Origin: JAKORR01 sp964608495
GTDB lineage: Bacteria > Armatimonadota > Zipacnadia > Zipacnadales > FEN-943
Length of the DNA stretch: 24,139 nucleotides
Assembly: GCA_964608495.1 (NCBI GenBank)
Contig: CAZSOQ010000063.1
Span: 1 to 24,139 of the forward strand
Direction of reading: 5' to 3'
Part shown: positions 1 through 6,659 of the stretch, in pieces
Layout of the letters: each line of letters begins with the position of its first letter
Position numbering within the stretch: position 1 is the stretch's first letter
The notes under the pieces: model-generated
What the model was told of the DNA's origin: nothing
What the model saw: the letters and a program-made list of their open reading frames with translations, nothing else
Databases searched by the model: none
Position numbers and translations under genes: made by a program

Positions 1-359
1 GGGGATAGGGGGTAGGGGTACATGCGGGCGAGCCGGGCGTCGCCCGTGCGCCACCAGACCGGCCGCAGGCGAAGAGTGGTCGCCTCGCGGGCGACGAAGG
101 GGAACTCGAGGACCGTCTCGGACTGGTCCTGGGAGTCCACGTACTTGCTGCCGCCGGCCGCCGGGTTCACCACCACCAGGGCCGGGACGACGCCTTCGGC
201 GCTCTCGGCCTGCCAGGTCTCCCAACCCTCGCGGCCGGGCGCGGGGAAGTCCGCGGCCAGCGCGCCGCCGGCTACTGCCAGCAGCACGAGTAGGGCCAGG
301 ATTGTCGCAGCGGGGCGTGGGCACTGTGGACCGACGGGGCGAGCATGCATGCGGGCCAT
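1..359 (-). CDS. Secreted protein of unknown function, N-terminal part only
   Basis: The reading frame stays open from ATG at 359 to the window edge, giving about 119 residues; the C-terminus lies outside. The ATG is preceded by a purine-rich AGGGGGTG seven bases upstream, which favours it over the in-frame ATG at 350. The protein starts with a basic stretch, then a hydrophobic helix (ILALLVLLAVAGG) and an ALA-A cleavage site near residue 36, a Sec signal peptide. The mature part (AESAEG..., GGSKYVDSQDQSETVLEF) resembles beta-sandwich carbohydrate-binding modules of the CBM6/35 kind, but this is only a loose impression. It diverges from the secreted protein at 561. The function is unknown; export is well supported. 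Confidence 0.7.
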   Translation of the reverse strand, partial: MARMHARPVGPQCPRPAATILALLVLLAVAGGALAADFPAPGREGWETWQAESAEGVVPALVVVNPAAGGSKYVDSQDQSETVLEFPFVAREATTLRLRPVWWRTGDARLARMYPYPLS

Positions 360-560
360 CCCAGGCACCCCCTGTCATGGGTTCGGGCGTGTCGCCCGTC
401 CCGTTCGCGCCGGCACGTTGCGTTCCTCTGCACGGTACCCGCCCGGGACCGCCCAACGCGCGTCCTTGCACCAGGCCCGCGGCAGGAGGTAGCATTGCGC
501 CGGGGAGGCGACGCGCCGGGGCTACCGCCCTGACACACCCTAGCTGTGAGGTGGTGGGCT

Positions 561-1718
561 GTGCGCTGTTGCATGATCCTCGTCTGCGTGATGGGTCTTG
601 CCCTGCTGCTCACGACAGCAGCGGTCGCGCAGGATGCGGGCGAGCCCCGCGTGGTTGTCGGCTGGGACTTCGAGGAGGGGATGGGGCCGTGGGTTGCCAG
701 CGACGGCCTGGGCGCCACGCTGGAGCTTGTGGTCGGCGACGAAGCCGCGGCCGAGGGCGTGGCCGCTGTGTCCGTCCACTACAACCAGCGTCCTCCGCAG
801 GGCCGGAACGTCGGGGGCGGCTCGGCCTTGCTGTGGTGCCCAGGCGGGGGGCCCATGCCCGAAGCCCCCACGTGCCTCGAGTTCGCCATCCGCTCGGCCG
901 TCACCGGGCCCTTCGGCATCGTCCTGGTGAGCGGCCAGGGAGCGCCGTACGTGCGCTGGCTGTGGCTGGAGGCCGGCCAATGGCATCGCCCGGTCCTGTA
1001 CCTGTCGCAGCTCGGCCTCTTCGCCCGTGAGGTCCAGGAGCCCCGGCCGACCAAGCCACTGGATCCCCTGGACATGTTCGGCGGGGGCATCATTGACGGC
1101 GTTCAGGCCCTGCTCGGCTCGCCGCCCAGCGTGCCGATAGCGGTGCCCGAGCCGCGCGAGAATGAGCTGCGCCTCGACGCGGTGCGCTTCACGACGCGCA
1201 CGCCGCCCGGCGAGTTCCTGGTCTGCGACCCCGGCGACGCCGTGCCGTCCTTCGCCGCCCTGTGCAACCCCACGGCTCCGATAGAGCGCGTCGAGATGGG
1301 GGAGGGGCAGGCGGCCTGGCGCGTGGCCTACGAGCTGCCCGCGGGCAAGATCGGCGGCATCCACTGGTTCCTCGGCCCCAACCTGACCGAGGGCACCGTC
1401 GGTATCGAGATGGTACTGCGCTCGTCCGTGCAGGGCGAGCTGGTGCTCTTCGTGAACTCCGTGGACCAGCGCGAGTTCCTGGCGCCGGTCACGGTCACGC
1501 CGGGCGAGGTGAGCACGGTGCAGGTCCTGTGGGAGGAGATGAGACCGTCGAAGGACGGCGAGGTGCTGGCGGCGGATGACCCGCGCGCCGGGGATCACCT
1601 GGGAGGGCAAGAGGTGCAGGACCTGTCCCTGGGGGACGGGGCGTCGCTCCTGTCGGGCGAGGCGTCGGCGAACGTCCTGGAGATCGGGACGATCCGCCTG
1701 CTACGCGCGGGCGGGTAG
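561..1718 (+). CDS. Secreted protein with beta-sandwich-like modules, function unknown
   Basis: The frame is open from GTG 546 to TGA-type stop at 1718. I chose GTG 561 because GAGGTGG (548-554) sits six bases upstream; GTG 546 has no Shine-Dalgarno sequence and ATG 573 would leave no charged n-region. About 385 residues follow: a signal peptide (CVMGLALLLTTAAVA-Q), then two similar halves. The first (WDFEEGMGPWVASDG) and the second (about residue 225 on, ERVEMGEGQAAWRVAYEL) both look like CBM4/9- or galactose-binding-like jelly rolls, beginning with a change-in-energy style FDFE/W...W pattern and holding segments on strand pairs. No catalytic motif was seen. It faces the CHAD gene tail to tail. 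A role in binding carbohydrate at the cell surface is inference. Confidence 0.75.
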   Translation: MRCCMILVCVMGLALLLTTAAVAQDAGEPRVVVGWDFEEGMGPWVASDGLGATLELVVGDEAAAEGVAAVSVHYNQRPPQGRNVGGGSALLWCPGGGPMPEAPTCLEFAIRSAVTGPFGIVLVSGQGAPYVRWLWLEAGQWHRPVLYLSQLGLFAREVQEPRPTKPLDPLDMFGGGIIDGVQALLGSPPSVPIAVPEPRENELRLDAVRFTTRTPPGEFLVCDPGDAVPSFAALCNPTAPIERVEMGEGQAAWRVAYELPAGKIGGIHWFLGPNLTEGTVGIEMVLRSSVQGELVLFVNSVDQREFLAPVTVTPGEVSTVQVLWEEMRPSKDGEVLAADDPRAGDHLGGQEVQDLSLGDGASLLSGEASANVLEIGTIRLLRAGG

Positions 1719-1772
1719 ACCAGCGGACCACAGCACATCCCCACCCCTGCGGGCGTGGGCTGCGCCCAACCC

Positions 1773-1836
1773 GCGACTACAAGCGCGTCCATGTAGTCGC
1801 AGGTGGCGGCGGGGGCCGCGGAGCGGCTCCCGCCGC
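1773..1836. repeat. Two consecutive perfect hairpins between convergent genes
   Basis: GCGACTACA (1773-1781) pairs perfectly with TGTAGTCGC (1792-1800). A second dyad pairs 1806-1819 with 1823-1836 over 14 bp around a GGA loop, with one G-T pair. Both lie in the 231-base gap between the convergent stops at 1718 and 1950, where they could act as a bidirectional terminator, but no T tract follows. The following G-rich tail is shared with another intergenic site, so a dispersed repeat is equally possible. A further 6-bp dyad CCGCCA-TTG-TGGCGG is at 1876-1890. Confidence 0.6.
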
Positions 1837-1843
1837 ATGCCTG

Positions 1844-1864
1844 CGGTGGTGGTGGGGTGGTGGT
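1844..1864. repeat. G-rich repeat tail, copy 1
   Basis: This 21-base stretch of GGT units matches 11710-11730 at 19 of 21 positions. Both copies directly follow a GC-rich palindrome in an intergenic gap, which suggests one dispersed element made of a palindrome plus a GGT-rich tail. The spaced GG runs could also form a G-quadruplex. Confidence 0.5.
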
Positions 1865-1949
1865 CCCAACGTGATCCGCCATTGTGGCGGGCCGCCTGGG
1901 GAGGCCGATCCCCTCTACGGAACCGGGGAACCACGGGACCTGGGGCCTG

Positions 1950-2885
1950 CTAGTCCAACCCGTCCAGCAACCGCCCCCGCCAGTCCTCGTCGCCCAAGGC
2001 CACCATCTGCTGACTGGCGCCCGCGTAGAGCTGCCCTCGCCGCTCCCCTATGGCCTCCAGCACGGCCTTCGCCGGCTCCGTGGACGCAAGGCCCGTGTTG
2101 TCGAAGTAGGCGGTCACCGCCGCCTGCAGCACGTCGAAGTCGTGCGCCAGCCCCAGCGTCTCCTGCAGCGCCGCCACCACCCGGTAGGGCTCGGTCGTCG
2201 CCGGCAGCACGGTGAGGAAGGGCTCCATGGTGTACTTGAGCCGCTTGACGTCTATCCGCAGCCGATGCACGGCCGCGGGGTCCGGCTGGCCTTCGGCGCC
2301 TTCCTTACCTGGCGCCCTCACCTCTTCCAGACGTCGCAGGGCCCGCTCCATCCGCGCCGTGACCGCGTAATAGGCGAACTGTTCCAGCCGCACGGCGTTG
2401 AGCTTGCGCTTGCGCTTCTTGGTGTCGCGCGCCAGGCGCCTCAGCCGCTGGAAGAACCGGTCGCGCCCGATCATCCGGTCCCAGGTGTCCACGATGTCGG
2501 TCTGGCCGCGGCTGCGCTCCTCGCCCCACACGTCCAGCAACACGCCCACGACCGTCTCCGCGTCCTCGACCCGGTCGGCTACCCACCGCGCGTCCGCGAT
2601 GAGCACGTCCCGCTCCCGCACGCGCCCCAGGGCGTCGTTGAAACCCTCCGCCAGGCCCAGCACCTGTGCCCGCTGCTTGCGGGGCATCAGCCGCCGGAAC
2701 AGCCGCACTGCCTCCCGCAGCCTCTTCATGGCGACGCGCATGTCGTGGATCCCATCCACGTCCCCGGCCATCGCGAGGTCCGCCTGACCCGCCACCTCCG
2801 TGGCCTTGGCGTCCACAATAGCGCCGGCGGCTACTCCCGCCCGCATCCCGGGTGTCAGGTTGTCAGGCACAATCGGCTTCGCCAT
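1950..2885 (-). CDS. CHAD domain protein (predicted polyphosphate-binding)
   Basis: This 311-residue protein is nearly all CHAD domain, the conserved-histidine alpha-helical domain that binds inorganic polyphosphate in characterised members. Both internal repeats carry the signature: H47-D-M-R50-V-A-M-K54-R55-L-R near the N-terminus and H207-R-L-R210-I-D-V-K214-R215-L-K-Y in the second half. Additional basic helices (RDTKKRKRKLNAVRLEQF, about 153-170) fit an anionic polymer ligand. There is no signal peptide, so it is cytoplasmic. ATG 2885 is preceded by AGGAG at eight bases. It lies 71 bases downstream of the ROK-Mth938 gene on the same strand, probably co-transcribed. There is no CYTH triphosphatase domain, which often accompanies CHAD. 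Confidence 0.9.
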   Translation of the reverse strand: MAKPIVPDNLTPGMRAGVAAGAIVDAKATEVAGQADLAMAGDVDGIHDMRVAMKRLREAVRLFRRLMPRKQRAQVLGLAEGFNDALGRVRERDVLIADARWVADRVEDAETVVGVLLDVWGEERSRGQTDIVDTWDRMIGRDRFFQRLRRLARDTKKRKRKLNAVRLEQFAYYAVTARMERALRRLEEVRAPGKEGAEGQPDPAAVHRLRIDVKRLKYTMEPFLTVLPATTEPYRVVAALQETLGLAHDFDVLQAAVTAYFDNTGLASTEPAKAVLEAIGERRGQLYAGASQQMVALGDEDWRGRLLDGLD

Positions 2886-2956
2886 GGTCCCAACTCCTGT
2901 AAGCCTTGCCCGCTCCTCCCCGCCGGCGTGCCTCCCAGCCGGCCGCCTGGGGGGCG

Positions 2957-4375
2957 CTAGCAGGTCACGTGCAGCAACAGCGCCTTGGGGCCCGGGGCCT
3001 GGTTGTAGGCCGCCACCGCCTCCGGCGTCTTCAGCACCTGCCACTCCACCCCCAGCCACTCCAGGTACTCGCGCGCATCCTCACTCAGCCGCAGCATCCC
3101 GTGGTGGCCGTTGCCGATGATGACGACGCGCGGATTGCCCTTGCACACCCGCTCGAGCTCCTCTCGGTCCACCACATGCGACGTGCCGTACTTGCTCCGG
3201 GCGGCCTTCTTCTTGCGCTTGGCGACCTTCCCGTCCGCCCGGATGTAGATGTCGTAGCTTGCTTCCTTGCCGTCCACCACAACCGCCCCGAAGGAGACCT
3301 TGCCCAGCACCGGGTACTCGACAGTCTCCTCTTCCGCCGCTTGGGCCGGCGCCTCGGCCGGCGTCTCAGCCTGGGCCTCGGCGGGCGCGCCCGCGATCTG
3401 CGCCGGGCCCGTGCCCGTCACCTGCGCGCGGGCCAGCGCCGCCGCGCCCAGCGCCACGGCATCGTCGCGCAGCGCCGACCGCACCAGCCGCAGCTCGTCG
3501 CGCGAGCCCTTCATGTTGTCGCCCCGCACCTCGGCTTCGATGAGGGGCATGAGGAAGTCGCCACAGGCCTCGACGACGCCGCCGCCGAGGATGATCAGCT
3601 CGGGGTCCAGCAAGTGGCGGATGGTAAGCACGCCCTGGCCCAGGTAGTGGCCGGCGCGCCGCAGGACTTCGGTCACCAGCTCGTCCCCGGCCTCGAGGGC
3701 GTTCTGGAGCGCCCCGCTCTTGATCTGCCCGTCCCTGGCGAACTCCATGATGCGCGACTCGCGGCCCTCCGCCAGGGCCTGGCGCAGGTCGCGCTCGATG
3801 GCCGTGCGGCTGGCCAGGGCCTCGAAGCACCCCAGGTTGCCGCAGCCACACACGGGGCCGTCCACCATGAGCACCAGGTGCCCGATCTCGCCCGCCAGGT
3901 CCTCGGGGCCGGCCAGCAGCTTGCCGTCCACCACCACGCCGCCGCCGATCCCCGTCCCGACGAAGATCCCCACCACCGTCTGCGCGCCGCGCCCGGCCCC
4001 CAACCACACCTCGGCCAGCGTGCCCAGGTTCACGTCGTTGCCGATGTGCACCGGTATGTCGTACTTCTCCCGCAGACGCAGGATCAGATCGTGGTCGTCA
4101 ATCTCGAGGTTGGGCGCCTTCACGAACCTCCCCGTCCGGCTGTCCACCACGCCCGGGACGCCCACGCCAATCCCCGCCACCTCCGCCAGCTTCAGCCCCG
4201 CGTCGGCCACGGCGCCCTCCACCACCACCGCGATCTGCTCCGCCAGCGGCGTGCCGTCCTGACGGGTCGGCTCCTTGGCGCGCCCGATCACCTCGCCCTC
4301 GCCCGTCACCACCACGGCGAAGACCTTCGTCCCGCCGACATCCACGCCAGCAAAGGCCTGGTCCTTGCCGCTCAT
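2957..4375 (-). CDS. ROK-family sugar kinase fused to a C-terminal Mth938-like domain
   Basis: Residues 1-317 form a complete ROK kinase: phosphate-binding GVDVGGTK (10-17), catalytic D114 in IGNDVN, a second glycine loop GTGIGGG (140-146), and the zinc site H166 with C176-G-C178-G-x-x-G-C183. This predicts phosphorylation of glucose or a related hexose, using ATP or possibly polyphosphate. Residues 318-352 are an Ala/Pro/Glu-rich linker. Residues 353-472 look like the Mth938/NDUFAF3-type fold (old DUF498): YPVLGKVSFGAVVVDG, PRVVIIGNGHHGMLRL, TPEAVAAYN and the C-terminal ALLLHVTC. That domain is normally a free-standing small protein. The upstream Shine-Dalgarno sequence is modest (AGGTT). 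The substrate cannot be read from the sequence. Confidence 0.9.
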   Translation of the reverse strand: MSGKDQAFAGVDVGGTKVFAVVVTGEGEVIGRAKEPTRQDGTPLAEQIAVVVEGAVADAGLKLAEVAGIGVGVPGVVDSRTGRFVKAPNLEIDDHDLILRLREKYDIPVHIGNDVNLGTLAEVWLGAGRGAQTVVGIFVGTGIGGGVVVDGKLLAGPEDLAGEIGHLVLMVDGPVCGCGNLGCFEALASRTAIERDLRQALAEGRESRIMEFARDGQIKSGALQNALEAGDELVTEVLRRAGHYLGQGVLTIRHLLDPELIILGGGVVEACGDFLMPLIEAEVRGDNMKGSRDELRLVRSALRDDAVALGAAALARAQVTGTGPAQIAGAPAEAQAETPAEAPAQAAEEETVEYPVLGKVSFGAVVVDGKEASYDIYIRADGKVAKRKKKAARSKYGTSHVVDREELERVCKGNPRVVIIGNGHHGMLRLSEDAREYLEWLGVEWQVLKTPEAVAAYNQAPGPKALLLHVTC

Positions 4376-4457
4376 GTCGCTTAACCTGCCTCATCAGCCT
4401 TGATGCGGGGACGGCGCAGCCCGGGAGCCCACCGGCCCCCCGTGCTACCTTCGGCCC

Positions 4458-4494
4458 CCGCGCCGCCCGTTCCTGCCCGAGGGGCGCGGCGCGG
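4458..4494. other. GC-rich inverted repeat upstream of the ROK gene
   Basis: CCGCGCCGC (4458-4466) is the reverse complement of GCGGCGCGG (4486-4494). The dyad lies in the 133-base gap between the second kinase and the ROK gene, so it could attenuate read-through within the leftward cluster. There is no T tract and the sequence is very GC-rich, so chance is possible. Confidence 0.35.
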
Positions 4495-4508
4495 CCCGGC
4501 TGCGGGGG

Positions 4509-5330
4509 CTAGCTGTCCTCAAGCAGGGACGAGAAGAAGTCGCGCAGCGTGTCCGCCACCGACCGCGTCGGCTCGTCCTCGACGTGAAGCTCGCGCGGCA
4601 GCAGCGGCCCCACCAAGTCGGTCTGAAGCGCCTGGCCCGGCGTCATCTCCTGCACCACCGACTGCACGTGCCGCTGCAGGTCGGAGAAGACCGCCCGGAT
4701 GGGCCGGTCGGCGTCCACGACGGTGAAGCTGTACTCCTTCGCCATGGCGTCGAACTGCTCGAGCAGCATGCCCTGGTACTTGATGAAGGCGTCGTGCAGG
4801 TCGGTGTCGGGCAGGAAGTCGGCGCCCGATTCCCAGTAGTCGAACCCGCCGCTCGCCAGCACGCGCGGCAGCAGCTTGGGCACCGAGATCTTCAGGTACA
4901 GCACCAGGTCGGGCTCGATCGCGAAGCCGTAAAGCTTGCGTACCCACTCGCGGTCCGTCCCGCGCACGATCGCCCGGGCCATCAGCGAGTAGATGTACCG
5001 GTCCGTGAGCACGACGTAACCCGCCCGCAGTGCCGGGACGATCTCCCTCTCGAGCCGGTCGGCGAAGTCGGTGGCGTAGAACAGGCACTGGGTACGCGGG
5101 CTCATCGTATGCCCTTCCTTGGCATCCTGGATGTGCCGGCCCGCCAGCCGCCCGCGCGTCAGGCCCGTGTCATACACAGCCAGGCCCGAGCTTTCGAGCC
5201 AATTCAGCAGCAATTGCGTCTGCGTGCTCCGCCCGACGCCGTCCGTGCCCTCGAGGACGATCAGCTTGCCCGGCAGGTCGCCGTTGAGCTTCTGCCCCGG
5301 TAGCGGCACCCAGTAGTAGCGGGGGGGCAT
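4509..5330 (-). CDS. Thymidylate kinase-like protein with Arg in the Walker A loop
   Basis: The 273-residue protein matches the thymidylate kinase fold: E27-G-T-D-G-V-G-R34-S-T P-loop, ATDFADR, D110-R111-Y112, and EPDLVLYLKISVP. The Walker A lysine is replaced by Arg34 (codon CGG, two changes from a Lys codon, so not a simple read error). It has about 20 extra N-terminal residues and a C-terminal tail from about 230 absent from its neighbour. Shared blocks with the upstream gene (E-W-V-R-x-x-Y-x-F, W-E-S/A-G-x-D, L-E-Q-F/Y-D, TVVD) show a tandem paralogue. Its ATG follows the previous stop by three bases, implying coupled translation. It may be a weak kinase or a regulatory pseudo-kinase; activity on dTMP is unproven. 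Confidence 0.85.
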   Translation of the reverse strand: MPPRYYWVPLPGQKLNGDLPGKLIVLEGTDGVGRSTQTQLLLNWLESSGLAVYDTGLTRGRLAGRHIQDAKEGHTMSPRTQCLFYATDFADRLEREIVPALRAGYVVLTDRYIYSLMARAIVRGTDREWVRKLYGFAIEPDLVLYLKISVPKLLPRVLASGGFDYWESGADFLPDTDLHDAFIKYQGMLLEQFDAMAKEYSFTVVDADRPIRAVFSDLQRHVQSVVQEMTPGQALQTDLVGPLLPRELHVEDEPTRSVADTLRDFFSSLLEDS

Positions 5331-5333
5331 GGC

Positions 5334-6044
5334 CTACTCACCCGCCTCGGTCAGCGAGGGTGTCCAGGCGTCGTCAGGCCGTCTGAGCAGGCCGTCCAGG
5401 CAGGGCTCCACCAGAGCCCTCACCTGCCGTTGCTGCTCGGCGATGGGCAGCGTGCCGTCTACCACTGTCAGCCCGAACTCCTCCACCAATCGGTCGTACT
5501 GCTCGAGGATCCGCGCCTGGAATAGCTCGAAGCTGCGGTACACGTCGTCCGCCAGCCCCAGATCCATCCCGGCCTCGTACCACTTCATCTCGGGCCTGCC
5601 GGAGAGGATCCGGTCCACGGCCACCTCCAGCGGCACGCTGAAGTACAGCGCCACCGTCGGCCGTGCCGCGAAGGAGTAGACCTCGCGCACCCACTCGGGC
5701 GAGCACCCACGCGCCACGTCCCGCGCGAAGGCCGTGTAGACGTAGCGATCCGCCAGCACCGCGGCCCCGGCCCGTAGCGGCGGGATGATGTTGCGCTGGT
5801 GGCGGTCGGCGAAGTCGGTCGCGTGGATAAGGCTGAAGGTCAGAGGGGTGAGCAGCCGCTGGTTCTTGCCCCGCTTCGTCGTCCTCTTGACGAGCGACGA
5901 CGAGTTCCACTCCGAGAAGAAGACGCTGTAACCCTGCGCCAGCAGCCACCGGTACAGCAGGCGTACCTGTGTGCTCTTGCCCGACCCGTCTATGCCCTCC
6001 ACGACAAACAGCTTGCCCTGGAAGTCCCCTATGGATCGCAGCAT
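5334..6044 (-). CDS. Thymidylate kinase-like P-loop kinase
   Basis: This 236-residue protein has a canonical P-loop (E16-G-I-D-G-S-G-K23-S-T), ATDFADR (75-81), the D99-R100-Y101 motif, an ARG stretch (111-113) and RPTVALYFSVPLEVAVDRI, all matching COG0125 thymidylate kinases that make dTDP from dTMP. It is slightly longer than usual (about 205-215), and the segment after DRI that should carry the LID differs from housekeeping enzymes. ATG 6044 follows AAGGATG. It is the first gene of the leftward cluster and overlaps in layout with its paralogue at 4509-5330. Because a second copy and polyphosphate-type neighbours follow, it may act on another nucleotide or phosphodonor; a housekeeping tmk may exist elsewhere. 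Confidence 0.85.
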   Translation of the reverse strand: MLRSIGDFQGKLFVVEGIDGSGKSTQVRLLYRWLLAQGYSVFFSEWNSSSLVKRTTKRGKNQRLLTPLTFSLIHATDFADRHQRNIIPPLRAGAAVLADRYVYTAFARDVARGCSPEWVREVYSFAARPTVALYFSVPLEVAVDRILSGRPEMKWYEAGMDLGLADDVYRSFELFQARILEQYDRLVEEFGLTVVDGTLPIAEQQRQVRALVEPCLDGLLRRPDDAWTPSLTEAGE

Positions 6045-6189
6045 GATGTCATCCTTCCCGTATCGGGCGAGCGGCGACTGCTACGACGAGGGCGGCGGCT
6101 CCTGCTCCGGTGTGATGCGAGGATGGGCCAGTGGCAGCGATTATACCCATCCCCCCAGGTCATAGCAACCGGTGGGCGCCGGCGTTCCC

Positions 6190-6214
6190 GTAGGGGCGAG
6201 CGATTGCTGGCGAC
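6190..6214 (+). repeat. REP-like palindrome, copy 1
   Basis: GTAGGGGCGAGC followed by GATTGCTGGCGAC forms an imperfect palindrome. It matches copies at 20666-20688 and, on the opposite strand, 19634-19657. All are intergenic. The pattern resembles extragenic palindromic repeats of other GC-rich bacteria. Confidence 0.6.
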
Positions 6215-6293
6215 ACGGGGAGGCTGCGAAGCAGGCTCGAGGCGGCGGAGCGGCGGGCAGTCCGACAGGCGGACTCGTACCGCGAAGGCCCTG

Positions 6294-6306
6294 GTGGGAG
6301 GCGAGC
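6294..6306 (+). repeat. GTGGGAGGCGAGC repeat, copy 1
   Basis: This 13-base unit recurs exactly at 6403-6415. In both, a TGGGG follows about ten bases later, so the homology is longer but degenerate. It resembles the GTAGGGGCGAGC arm of the REP-like family and may be a decayed member. Confidence 0.5.
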
Positions 6307-6402
6307 CGCGCAGTCTGGGGCGAGCTGGCCCCGGGCGAGCCGGAGGGCGGATCCGGGCCGACTCCCGACGACCGCGATGCGACTCGTGTCGTAAAGGCTA
6401 TA

Positions 6403-6415
6403 GTGGGAGGCGAGC
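6403..6415 (+). repeat. GTGGGAGGCGAGC repeat, copy 2
   Basis: Exact second copy of the unit at 6294-6306. It directly follows AGGCTATAGT (6395-6404), which is itself repeated at 6463-6472. Confidence 0.5.
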
Positions 6416-6475
6416 GACCTGGTTTGGGGATCTCGGCGACGGCGGTGCGGGTCGTGGTGCACAGGCTATAGTCGC

Positions 6476-6498
6476 GCTGGCGCACAAACTGCGCCAGC
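6476..6498. repeat. Perfect 9-bp hairpin
   Basis: GCTGGCGCA (6476-6484) pairs with TGCGCCAGC (6490-6498) around the loop CAAAC. It lies inside the gene-free stretch, has no T tract and no gene ending nearby, so it is more likely part of a repeat or a regulatory structure than a terminator. Confidence 0.55.
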
Positions 6499-6610
6499 CC
6501 TCCCGCTCGGCAGCAGAACGGCGCCGGTCCCACGCAGGGGACGGGGTAGGTTGTCCCTGTAATCGCGCGCCGGGGGTCCCGGCAGCGCGAGCCGCCGTGC
6601 CCGCTACCAT

Positions 6611-6628
6611 ATGCAAGTTGTATTGCAT
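6611..6628. promoter_or_regulatory. Operator-like dyad 1, ATGCAA-N6-TTGCAT
   Basis: A perfect 6-bp inverted repeat with a 6-base spacer (GTTGTA). The same half-sites and spacing recur at 6642-6659. The two centres are 31 bp apart, close to three helical turns, so two dimers could bind on one face of the DNA. It overlaps the proposed -35 region of the ATPase gene. Confidence 0.65.
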
Positions 6629-6651
6629 TTAGTGCCACTATATGCAATACT
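6623..6651 (+). promoter_or_regulatory. Proposed promoter of the AAA/DUF4143 gene, possibly leaderless
   Basis: TTGCAT (6623-6628) and AATACT (6646-6651) are separated by 17 bases in an AT-rich island within GC-rich DNA. Initiation about seven bases after the -10 would fall on 6658, the A of the ATG. There is no Shine-Dalgarno sequence upstream of that ATG, which fits a leaderless message. Both boxes are only partial matches to consensus. Confidence 0.45.
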
Positions 6652-6659
6652 GATTGCAT
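6642..6659. promoter_or_regulatory. Operator-like dyad 2, covering the start codon
   Basis: The same ATGCAA-N6-TTGCAT dyad as at 6611-6628, with spacer TACTGA. Its right half runs into the ATG (6658-6660) of the ATPase gene and it covers the proposed -10, so a bound protein would block both transcription and, on a leaderless message, the start itself. Confidence 0.65.

Larger units (their letters stand above)
6045..6657. other. Gene-free stretch of 613 bases rich in degenerate repeats
   Basis: No convincing gene lies between the divergent kinase cluster and the ATPase; long frames here have odd composition and cross repeats. The stretch must contain promoters for both directions. It holds a REP-like copy at 6190-6214, two GTGGGAGGCGAGC copies, two AGGCTATAGT copies (6395-6404, 6463-6472), a perfect hairpin at 6476-6498 and the operator-like dyads at its right end. 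Confidence 0.7.

Noticed and set aside
540..1610. Leftward frame of 356 codons opposite the secreted protein at 561-1718
   Set aside because: Composition is typical of GC-rich shadows (His, Arg, Gln, Ala), and the rightward product has a signal peptide.
2906..4384. Long rightward frame (492 codons) opposite the ROK kinase gene
   Set aside because: It is the antisense shadow of a clear ROK-Mth938 gene; the product is His/Arg/Pro-rich with no recognisable domain.
6045..6657. Possible CRISPR or tandem repeat array
   Set aside because: Repeat units are irregularly spaced and degenerate; there is no uniform repeat-spacer pattern and no cas gene.
6141..6659. Leftward 172-codon frame in the gene-free stretch
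   Set aside because: It runs across degenerate repeats and the operator dyads, has no plausible ribosome binding site and no domain.
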